This document shows, one piece after another, positions 57,529 to 64,000 of a DNA stretch of 64,000 nt; position 1 is the first letter of the stretch; every line of letters begins with the position of its first letter. Made by a program: the position numbers and the translations under genes. The notes below the pieces were generated by a model, which was not told the DNA's origin, made no database searches, and saw only the letters and a list, made by a program, of their open reading frames with translations. Source of the stretch: Pseudofrankia sp. DC12 (GTDB lineage: Bacteria; Actinomycetota; Actinomycetes; Frankiales; Frankiaceae); contig NZ_KQ031391.1 in NCBI RefSeq assembly GCF_000966285.1, positions 3,507,208-3,571,207 of the forward strand, in the 5' to 3' direction.

Positions 57529-58803
57529 GTGATGCGTCTTCCCCGACCGCACCCATCGCCGGCCGGGATCAAGCAGGATGAGCTACGTCGGCACAACCTG
57601 AGCCTGCTGCTGCGTTACGTGCACCTGGCCGGACCGACACAGCGAGCTACCTTGACCGCGCGGACGGGCCTGAACCGCAGCACCATCGGTGCCTTGGCCG
57701 CCGACCTCGCGAGCACGGCCGGGCTGGTCCGCGAGGAGTCGCCGGATACCCATTCCGGTGCCGGCCGCCCGTCGCTGGTGGTGGTGCCGGAGACCGAGCG
57801 CTACCAGGTGCTGGCCTTCGACCTGGGGGTTGACCGGATCGTCGCGGCGCGGGTCGGTCTGGGCGGCGCGTTGCTCTCGCGCGAGGTCGTTCCGCTACCT
57901 CCGGGTGAGCGGGACCTCAGAACCGTGGTGGAACTCACGGCCGCGACGGCGCGCCGTCTCGCGGAGGCGCTCCCTCCGCTCACTCACTGTGTCGGTATCG
58001 GGGTCGCCGTCCCCGCGGTCGTCCGCAGCGCCGACGGCTTCGTTCGCTTCGCGCCGAACCTCGGCTGGGAGCAGCAGCCGCTGGGTGCCGCGCTGCGAGC
58101 CGCGCTCGTCGACGCGCTGCCCGGCCGGGCGATCGGCGGGCCCGTCGGCAGCCCGGTGGTCGAGGTCGCCAACGAGGCCGATCTCGGTGCGCTCGCCGAG
58201 CACGCGCGCGGCGTGGCCCGCGGCCACGACGACATCGTCTACCTCTCCGGCCAGGTCGGCCTCGGCGCGGGGATCATCTGCGGTGGGCGGCCGCTGCGCG
58301 GCCACGGCGGCTACGCGGGCGAGGCTGGCCACATGATCGTCAACCCGAGCGGCCAGCGCTGCCGCTGCGGCGCGCGCGGCTGCTGGGAGACGGAGATCGG
58401 CACCGACGCCATCCTGCGGGCCGCCGGGCACGAGCCGGGCGACGGCGGCTCCGTACGGTCGGTCGTCGCCGAGGCGACGGCGGGCGACGCCCGGGCCCGC
58501 CTGGCGCTCTACGAGGTCAGTCGCTGGCTCGCCGTCGGGGTCGGCAACCTCGTCAACCTGTTCAACCCCGAGCTTGTGATCTTCGGCGGGGAGCTGCGCG
58601 ACCTGCTCGAGGTGGTCGAGCACGACGTCGTCGGCCGGATGGGCGCGGGTGGCCTGACCGTCTCACGTGAGCACGTCGCGCTGGTCCCGAGCGCGCTCGG
58701 CGGCGACTCGAGCCTGTTCGGTGCCGCCGAGCTGGCCTTCGCCCGCCTGTTGGACGACCCGCTCGGGGTCGCCGCCACGCTCGCGACCGCGGCCGAGGTC
58801 TGA
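57529..58803 (+). CDS. xylR: ROK-family transcriptional regulator, probable xylose repressor
   Basis: The 424-residue protein has an N-terminal winged helix (about 15-75, 'RYVHLAGPTQRATLTARTGLNRSTIGALAADL') and a ROK sugar-kinase-like domain. It has 'VLAFDLGVDRIVAARV', 'VGIGVAVPAVV' and the zinc/ROK signature 'GGYAGEAGHMIVNPSGQRCRCGARGCWETE', with three Cys and a His. Such repressors release DNA when they bind xylose. It lies between the transporter operon and xylB-xylA, all of which it may control. The gene name follows from context. Confidence 0.85.
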   Translation: MMRLPRPHPSPAGIKQDELRRHNLSLLLRYVHLAGPTQRATLTARTGLNRSTIGALAADLASTAGLVREESPDTHSGAGRPSLVVVPETERYQVLAFDLGVDRIVAARVGLGGALLSREVVPLPPGERDLRTVVELTAATARRLAEALPPLTHCVGIGVAVPAVVRSADGFVRFAPNLGWEQQPLGAALRAALVDALPGRAIGGPVGSPVVEVANEADLGALAEHARGVARGHDDIVYLSGQVGLGAGIICGGRPLRGHGGYAGEAGHMIVNPSGQRCRCGARGCWETEIGTDAILRAAGHEPGDGGSVRSVVAEATAGDARARLALYEVSRWLAVGVGNLVNLFNPELVIFGGELRDLLEVVEHDVVGRMGAGGLTVSREHVALVPSALGGDSSLFGAAELAFARLLDDPLGVAATLATAAEV

Positions 58804-58806
58804 GCC

Positions 58807-58840
58807 GCCGGCCGCTACGGGCCGGCCCGTAGCGGCCGGC
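58807..58840. terminator. Perfect 17-bp bidirectional hairpin between xylR-like gene and xylB
   Basis: GCCGGCCGCTACGGGCC is followed directly by its exact reverse complement, GGCCCGTAGCGGCCGGC. It separates two converging genes and would stop transcripts from both sides. Confidence 0.8.
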
Positions 58841-58878
58841 GACCCCAAGGCGACCGGCCCGAAGAACGACGGACGGGT

Positions 58879-60321
58879 CTACTCCGACTCGCGCTCGCGC
58901 CGCAGCAGCGGCAGGACGCCGGCCAGGACGTCGGCGAAGGCGGCGCGCGTCGCCGGGTCAGGCTCGGCGGCGACGAGGTCGGCGGCGACCGGCCAGTCAG
59001 GCGGCGCGGCGGCGCCGGACAGCGCCCAGGCGGCCTGACGGGCCGCGCCGATCGCGACCCACTCGCGGCCCGGGTCCGGCAGTGCGACCGGCAGCCCGAG
59101 AACCGCCGGGGCGATCGCGCGCACCGCCAGCGAGCGCGCGCCCCCACCCACCAGCAACGCGCGGCGGGCCTCGACGCCGTGCTGGCGCAGCGCGTCGACC
59201 CCGGCCGCCAGCCCGCACAGCACTCCCTCCACGGCGGCCCTGGCCAGGTTCTCCCGGGAGAAGTTGCCGCGCGAGAGCCCGGCGAGCAGCCCGCGTGACC
59301 GGGGCAGGTTCGGGGTGCGCTCCCCGTCCAGGAACGGCAGCAGGGTGAGCCCGCCCGCGCCGGGCCGCGCGCCCAGCGCCAGCGCGTCGAAGCCGTCCGG
59401 GCTGACGCCGAGCAGGTCGGCGACGGTCGCGAGCACCCGGGCCGCGTTCAGCGTGCAGACCAACGGAAGGAACCGCCCGGTCGCGTCGGCGAAGCCGGCG
59501 ACCAGCCCGGCCTCGTCGTGCGTCGCCGCCTCGGACGCCGTGAAGATCGTCCCACTGGTGCCCAAGGAGACGATCACATCGCCGGGCAGTGGCGCGAGGC
59601 CGAGCGCCGCGGCCATGTTGTCGCCGGTACCCGGGGCCAGCAACGCGCCTGGCGGGGCCAGCCGCGCCGCCTCCCCGACGACCTCGCACGGGGCGGCGAC
59701 GCGGGGGAGCTCCAGCGGATGACCGAGGGCGCGCTCAACGAGGTCAGGCCGGTACTCGCCGGCCGCCGGCGACCAGTAGCCGGTGCCGGAGGCGTCGCCG
59801 CGGTCCGTCGTCGCCGGAAGGTCAGGACGCTCGTCAGGCGCGGGCCCGCCGCCGGCCAGCCGCCAGGTCAGCCAGTCGTGCGGGAGCAGCGCGGACCTCG
59901 TCCGCGCGGCGTTCGCCGGCTCGTGGCGGGCGAGCCAGCGCAGCTTGGTGACCGTGAAGCTCGCCGTCGGCACGCTGCCGGTGGCCGTCGCCCACGTCGC
60001 GGCCCCCAGCTCGGCGACGAGATCGGCGGCGTCGTCGGCCGAGCGGACGTCGTTCCAGAGAAGCGCCGGGCGGACTGTCTGGCCGGCGGCGTCGAGCGCG
60101 ACCAGGCCGTGCTGCTGGCCGGCTACCGAGATCGCCGCGACGCCGTCGAGCAGCCCGCCGCCGGCGGCCGTGCGCAGCGCGCCCCACCAGGCCTCCGGGT
60201 CGACGGCGGTGCCGTCCGGGTGCGGCGCGGCGGCGGTTCGGACGATGGTGCCGTCCGCCACCTCACAGACCACGATCTTCGTTGACTGCGTCGATGAGTC
60301 GACACCCGCGACCAGCGTCAT
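58879..60321 (-). CDS. xylB: Xylulokinase
   Basis: The 480-residue FGGY-family kinase phosphorylates D-xylulose. It shows '[15 protein letters not shown]' (phosphate 1 motif), '[15 protein letters not shown]' with the substrate-binding 'GQQHG', 'LLWNDVRS', '[11 protein letters not shown]', '[14 protein letters not shown]' and '[14 protein letters not shown]'. The FGGY end region reads '[26 protein letters not shown]'. It diverges from xylA over a 340-base control region. Confidence 0.95.
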   Translation of the reverse strand: MTLVAGVDSSTQSTKIVVCEVADGTIVRTAAAPHPDGTAVDPEAWWGALRTAAGGGLLDGVAAISVAGQQHGLVALDAAGQTVRPALLWNDVRSADDAADLVAELGAATWATATGSVPTASFTVTKLRWLARHEPANAARTRSALLPHDWLTWRLAGGGPAPDERPDLPATTDRGDASGTGYWSPAAGEYRPDLVERALGHPLELPRVAAPCEVVGEAARLAPPGALLAPGTGDNMAAALGLAPLPGDVIVSLGTSGTIFTASEAATHDEAGLVAGFADATGRFLPLVCTLNAARVLATVADLLGVSPDGFDALALGARPGAGGLTLLPFLDGERTPNLPRSRGLLAGLSRGNFSRENLARAAVEGVLCGLAAGVDALRQHGVEARRALLVGGGARSLAVRAIAPAVLGLPVALPDPGREWVAIGAARQAAWALSGAAAPPDWPVAADLVAAEPDPATRAAFADVLAGVLPLLRRERESE

Positions 60322-60661
60322 GGCCTGCTCCCGATGCGTGACCGCCGCGGCGGCGGAGTACGAGACGCCGCGGGCCGACGGCCCGTTCGTGCGGGGTGCC
60401 CTCGTATCGCTGCCGCCAGTGTGACTGTCGGTAACGATTGGCCGCCTCGACGGCGCTCCGGCCGTTGGTTGCGCGGTGAGATGCGCCCGTGGCGCGACTT
60501 GGGCGATCGAGGCCCGGCTCCGCGAGGCTTCGGCATTTTACCTGGTGAACGGCGAACAGCCCTCTCGTCGAGGGCTACGCGACTCTGGGTCGGGGCTTGC
60601 GTGGCGGCTCCGTCCGGCTTATTTGTTGTATCCAACACCAAACTAGCCGCGAGGTGACCCC
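60322..60661. promoter_or_regulatory. Divergent control region of xylB and xylA
   Basis: Near the xylA start is TTATTTGTTGTATCCAACACC (about 60618-60638), where TGTTG-TATC-CAACA forms a five-base-pair inverted repeat in an AT-rich patch. It may be the operator of the neighbouring ROK regulator. GCGAGGTGACCCC just before the ATG gives a ribosome site. The remaining 250 bases show nothing. Confidence 0.5.
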
Positions 60662-61882
60662 ATGGCCAGTGATCTGACCGCCAGTGACCTGACCGTCAGT
60701 GATCTGACCGCCAGTGATCTGACGCCCACCAAGGCAGACCGGTTCACCTTCGGCCTGTGGACCGTCGGCTGGCAGGGGCGCGACCCCTTCGGTGAGGCCA
60801 CCCGCCCGCCGCTCGACCCGGTCGAGAGCGTGCACCGGCTCGCCGACCTCGGCGCCTATGGCGTGACCTTCCACGACGACGACCTGATCCCGTTCGCGGC
60901 GGACAACGCCGAGCGGGAGCGCTGCATCAAGCGGTTCCGATCAGCTCTCGACGAGACCGGCCTGATCGTCCCGATGATGACCACCAACCTTTTCTTCCAC
61001 CCGGTCTTCAAGGAAGGCGCGTTCACCGCGAACGACCGCGGTGTCCGTCGGTTCGCCCTGCGCAAGACGATGCGCAACATCGACCTCGCCGCTGAGTTCG
61101 GCGCGAAACTCTACGTCGCATGGGGCGGCCGGGAGGGTGCGGAGAGTGACGCTGCCAAGGATCCACGCGCGGCGCTCGACCGCATGAAGGAAGCCATCGA
61201 CACGCTGTGCCAGTACGTCCTCGACCGGGGCTACGACATCCGGTTCGCGCTCGAACCGAAGCCCAATGAGCCTCGTGGCGACATCCTGCTCCCCACGATC
61301 GGCCACGCCCTGGCCTTCATCAACCAGCTCGAATATCCGGACATGGTCGGCCTGAACCCGGAGGTCGGCCACGAGACGATGGCCGGCCTGAACGTCGTCC
61401 ACGGCTACGCCCAGGCGCTGTGGGCCGGCAAGCTGTTCCACATCGACCTCAACGGCCAGCACGGGCTCAAGTACGACCAGGACCTACGCTTCGGCGCGGC
61501 CGACGTCAAGAGCGCGTTCTTCCTCGTCGACCTGCTGGAGAGCGCCGGCTACGACGGCCCCCGCCACTTCGACTTCAAGCCACCGCGGGCCGAGAACATC
61601 CACGGCGTCTGGGTCTCTGCGGCCGCCTGCATGCGGACCTACCTGATCCTCAAGGAGAAGGCCGCGGCGTTCCGGGCCGACCCTCGCGTCGTCGCGGCGC
61701 TGAGCGCGGCCGGCGTCGACGAGCTGTCGACCCCGACCCTTGCCCCTGGCGAGACTGCAGCCGACCTGTTGGCCGACCCCTCGTCGTACGAGAACTTCGA
61801 CGCCGACGCAGCGGGTGCTCGTGCGGTCAACATCGAGGCGCTCGACCAGCTGGCCCTTGAGCACCTCCTCGGTATCGCCTGA
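60662..61882 (+). CDS. xylA: Xylose isomerase with repetitive N-terminus
   Basis: This enzyme interconverts D-xylose and D-xylulose. The core matches the short actinobacterial type: '[28 protein letters not shown]', '[12 protein letters not shown]' with catalytic His, '[13 protein letters not shown]', '[19 protein letters not shown]' with the metal-binding Glu, '[16 protein letters not shown]', '[20 protein letters not shown]' and 'HFDFKPPR'. The 406-residue product has about 20 extra N-terminal residues made of four 'ASDLT' units from a 15-bp tandem repeat (60664-60723). The enzyme core starts at 'TPTKADRF'. Confidence 0.96.
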   Translation: MASDLTASDLTVSDLTASDLTPTKADRFTFGLWTVGWQGRDPFGEATRPPLDPVESVHRLADLGAYGVTFHDDDLIPFAADNAERERCIKRFRSALDETGLIVPMMTTNLFFHPVFKEGAFTANDRGVRRFALRKTMRNIDLAAEFGAKLYVAWGGREGAESDAAKDPRAALDRMKEAIDTLCQYVLDRGYDIRFALEPKPNEPRGDILLPTIGHALAFINQLEYPDMVGLNPEVGHETMAGLNVVHGYAQALWAGKLFHIDLNGQHGLKYDQDLRFGAADVKSAFFLVDLLESAGYDGPRHFDFKPPRAENIHGVWVSAAACMRTYLILKEKAAAFRADPRVVAALSAAGVDELSTPTLAPGETAADLLADPSSYENFDADAAGARAVNIEALDQLALEHLLGIA

Positions 61883-62250
61883 CAGTTGGGGTCGCACTAG
61901 GCGAGGGCGGCCCGGCATGAAGTAGCTACTTAGGACGCCTCCGTCGCCCGGCCTGGCCAAGGGCCCGGCCGGACTGGCCCGGCGCAGCAGTTCGGCCCGT
62001 GGTCTCGCCTGACGCCGTCCGTGGCCGGGGACACGTCAGGCCGTGATCGCCGTCTTGTTGCGCCACGAACTCGAAGGGAGACGCCGATCTGAGGTAGACG
62101 GTGATCTTTTGGAGGGGTGCTGCACGGGAGATGGAGGTTGGCCCTCCGTGATCGCCATGCGGGTGGTGGTCACAAACCGCCGTCAGCGGCGTCAGCCGAA
62201 CAGCTGGGGTCGTGAGCGTGACGGAAAAGGCGCGGCGGTGATCGTGTCAG
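61883..62250. other. Spacer between xylA and the intron, with unlike composition
   Basis: No gene is supported. The word CGTGATCGCC occurs twice (about 62043 and 62148), and the region near 62055-62120 (CTCGAAGGGAGACGCCGATCTGAGGTAGACGG in part) is lower in GC than the flanks. It may be the trace of another mobile element or the intron's 5' part if my start at 62251 is wrong. Confidence 0.4.
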
Positions 62251-62613
62251 GTGTGGGCCGGGAAGGCGAGCGCGAGCGAACCACCGTTGAAGTGTCGAAA
62301 AGATGTGGATGGCGTCAGAACCGGGGCAGTGAAACGGCTTCGGGATGAGTCTGGGGGTTACCCGTCTACTGCCCAGACGGCGTCCGGCATGCAGGTGGCG
62401 CGAGCCCGGTCCGGGCTTCCGTGTGGAACGTGGGAACTTTCCGTATGCCACGTCTCGCGTCGAGTATGGCGTGGGTGAGGGAGAACTCCAAGCGGCGGAA
62501 TCCGTGAGGACAGAGTACCGAAGGTGGAAACGGAAGGGGCGGACCGCCTCGTAGTAGCGCGGAGACTCCTGTAATGGGGGTGGAGCGAAGGGGGCGGGCT
62601 GTCCGGTGACAAT

Positions 62614-63921
62614 GTGTCGGTCAACCGTTGGATGCGGGAGGAGCCGGTCGGCGTGTCACAGCCGAAACCGTTTGACATTGACAAGCGGCTGTTCGTGGAG
62701 GCTTTTGGGAGAGTCCGGGCCAACAAGGGTGCGGCGGGAGTCGACGGGACGTCGATCGCCACGTTCGAGAGCAGGCTTAAAGACAACCTGTACAAGACGT
62801 GGAATCGGATGTCGTCGGGTACCTACTTCCCGTCGCCGTTGCGTGAGGTGGTGATACCGAAGCCGGAGGGTGGCTCGCGCGTGTTGGCGGTGCCGACCGT
62901 GGCGGATCGGGTCGCGCAGACGGTGGCCGTGCTGGTCCTGGACCCGCGAGTGGAGCCGATGTTCCATCGGGACTCCTACGGGTACCGGCCAGGGCGCTCG
63001 CCGCTGGACGCGGTCGCGGCCGCACGTACGCGGTGCTGGAAGAACGACTGGGTCATCGACCTGGATATTCGGGCGTTCTTCGACAGCGTGCCGTGGGATA
63101 AGCTGATGGCGGCGGTGCACCGGCACCTCGACTGGGATACCCGATGGGTCGGGCTGTATGTGGAGCGCTGGCTGAGGGCTCCCCTGGTCCGAGCGGACGG
63201 GACCCGGGAAGAACGGACACGGGGATGCCCGCAGGGGTCGCCTGTGTCACCATTGCTGGCTAACATCTATCTTCACTATGCGTTCGACACCTGGATGATC
63301 CGGGAATTTCCGGGTGTCCTGTTCGAGCGGTTCAGTGACGATGTGGTCGTGCACTGCACCAGCGAGCAGCAGGCTCGCAGGGTGCTGGCGGATATACGCG
63401 GCCGGCTGGCGGAATGTGGCTTGGAACTGAACGAGTCCAAGACCCAGGTCGTTTACTGCGCGGACGACGGACGGAGGAAACCCTGGGACGGGCCGACGGG
63501 CTTCGACTTCCTTGGGTACACGTTCCATGCCCGGACGGTTCGCCGCCGGGACGGGGCACTGTTCGTCGGTTTCACTCCCGCGATCAGCGACAGGAATGCC
63601 AAACGGCTACGCCGCCAGATACGCCGGTGGAGGTTGCATCGGCGCACGGCCGGGACTCTCCAGGACCTGGCAGCGAGAATCAATCCGCTGATCAGGGGTT
63701 GGATCAACTACTACGGTGCGTTTACACCGTCTCGGTTGGCTCCGACCCTCCGCCTGATCGACGCCTACCTGGCGCGATGGCTGCAACGCAAATACAGGCG
63801 GTTCCGACGGCGGTGGCGCCGGTCGCTACGGTTCCTCGCGGAGGTACGTCGCCGCGACCCGGGACTGTTCGCGCACTGGCAGCAACCGCTGGCGGTCGGT
63901 AGGACAGCACGAGCCGGATGA
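62614..63921 (+). CDS. ltrA: Group II intron reverse transcriptase/maturase
   Basis: The 435-residue protein starts at GTG 62614. It has RT motifs 'RANKGAAGVDG' (RT-0/1), 'LREVVIPKPEGGSRVLAVPTVADRVAQ' (RT-2), 'GYRPGRSPLDAV', 'VIDLDIRAFFDSVPWDKLM' with the first catalytic Asp, 'GCPQGSPVSPLLANIYLHY', the active site 'ERFSDDVVVHC' (FSDD in place of the common YADD) and 'FDFLGYTF'. The maturase domain X follows ('INPLIRGWINYYGAF'). The C-terminus is very basic with no HNH endonuclease domain. The stop codon lies inside domain V, so the end of the gene also serves the intron RNA. Confidence 0.95.
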   Translation: MSVNRWMREEPVGVSQPKPFDIDKRLFVEAFGRVRANKGAAGVDGTSIATFESRLKDNLYKTWNRMSSGTYFPSPLREVVIPKPEGGSRVLAVPTVADRVAQTVAVLVLDPRVEPMFHRDSYGYRPGRSPLDAVAAARTRCWKNDWVIDLDIRAFFDSVPWDKLMAAVHRHLDWDTRWVGLYVERWLRAPLVRADGTREERTRGCPQGSPVSPLLANIYLHYAFDTWMIREFPGVLFERFSDDVVVHCTSEQQARRVLADIRGRLAECGLELNESKTQVVYCADDGRRKPWDGPTGFDFLGYTFHARTVRRRDGALFVGFTPAISDRNAKRLRRQIRRWRLHRRTAGTLQDLAARINPLIRGWINYYGAFTPSRLAPTLRLIDAYLARWLQRKYRRFRRRWRRSLRFLAEVRRRDPGLFAHWQQPLAVGRTARAG

Positions 63922-63944
63922 GTCGAGAGGCTCACGTCCGGATC
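63911..63944 (+). ncRNA. Group II intron domain V
   Basis: GAGCCGGA and TCCGGATC form the lower stem, with the AGC catalytic triad at positions 2-4. TGAGTC-GAGA-GGCTCA forms the upper stem with a GNRA tetraloop, and CG is the two-base bulge. This 34-base element is the catalytic core of the ribozyme. The usual G-U pair at the triad is replaced by an apparent G-A opposition. Confidence 0.85.
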
Positions 63945-64000
63945 TGTGGGGGCCGGCGGGTGAGACTCCCGCCGGCTACCCGGCACTCTCGACCGGTCAC

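Larger units (their letters stand above)
62251..63986 (+). mobile_element. Group II intron (5' end approximate)
   Basis: A reverse transcriptase/maturase gene is embedded between RNA-like flanks. The 3' flank has a clear domain V (63911-63944) and a domain VI stem (GGGCCGGCGGG / CCCGCCGGCTACCC) with a candidate bulged branch-point A in CTACCC. The intron would end with AC at about 63986. The proposed 5' end, GTGTG at 62251, fits the GUGYG consensus but is a guess; it could lie up to 200 bases earlier. Size (about 1.7 kb) and absence of an endonuclease domain fit compact bacterial introns. It is inserted downstream of xylA, in the same direction. Confidence 0.8.

Overview
The window is very GC-rich (roughly 70% or more by eye), with dense genes on both strands, frequent GTG starts, BldC, DUF3073 and DUF2530 proteins, a mycothiol-dependent isomerase-family protein and the actinobacterial order purF-purM-DUF3073-valine dehydrogenase-bldC. 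This points to a spore-forming or filamentous actinobacterium. Frankia or a close relative is my best guess, inferred from gene content and composition without a database search.

Layout. 1-10 kb: an open-ended secreted protein, a Zur regulator beside the internally deleted remains of a zinc ABC-transporter operon with a Zur-box-like site, small conserved proteins, a DUF2470/heme-oxygenase-like gene behind an IdeR/DtxR-like iron box, a CopC-CopD/YcnI copper block, a MOSC protein and an orphan response regulator. 10-22 kb: envelope genes (a membrane-anchored protein with a sigma-70 region 2-like head, HtrA protease, MscL, a proline/arginine-rich membrane protein, a PHB-depolymerase-like lipoprotein esterase, a YkuD L,D-transpeptidase with a secreted partner), plus repeat-rich intergenic DNA at 19.2-19.6 kb. 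22-31.5 kb: central metabolism (serC, two citrate synthases, pdxH) with MarR, Gfo/Idh/MocA, ThpR, a receiver-less OmpR-type DNA-binding protein and a flavin reductase. 31.5-43.5 kb: DUF2530, a 1291-residue Hsp90/sacsin-type ATPase, purF-purM, DUF3073, valine dehydrogenase and bldC. 43.5-51 kb: a GAF-EAL protein and a Ser/Thr kinase gene that a frameshift beside an 18-bp repeat separates from its transmembrane and fibronectin-like part. 51-53.7 kb: an accessory patch with a permease fragment, an orphan adenine methylase overlapping a GNAT gene, an IS4-type transposase relic and tRNA-Glu. 53.9-61.9 kb: a complete xylose locus (xylF, xylG, xylH, ROK regulator, xylB, xylA). 62.2-64 kb: a group II intron with its reverse transcriptase/maturase and a recognisable domain V.

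The genes group into modules. Metal handling (Zur, iron box, CopCD/YcnI) sits on the left. Purine synthesis, nitrogen metabolism and development (purF/purM, vdh, bldC) keep the order I recall from Streptomyces. The xylose locus has uptake, regulation, isomerisation and phosphorylation side by side, divided by perfect hairpins. Three copies of a two-hairpin intergenic element (19.56, 36.93 and 42.09 kb), several short coding tandem repeats and several gene relics show an actively rearranging genome. I see no CRISPR array, no rRNA and no intact insertion sequence apart from the intron.
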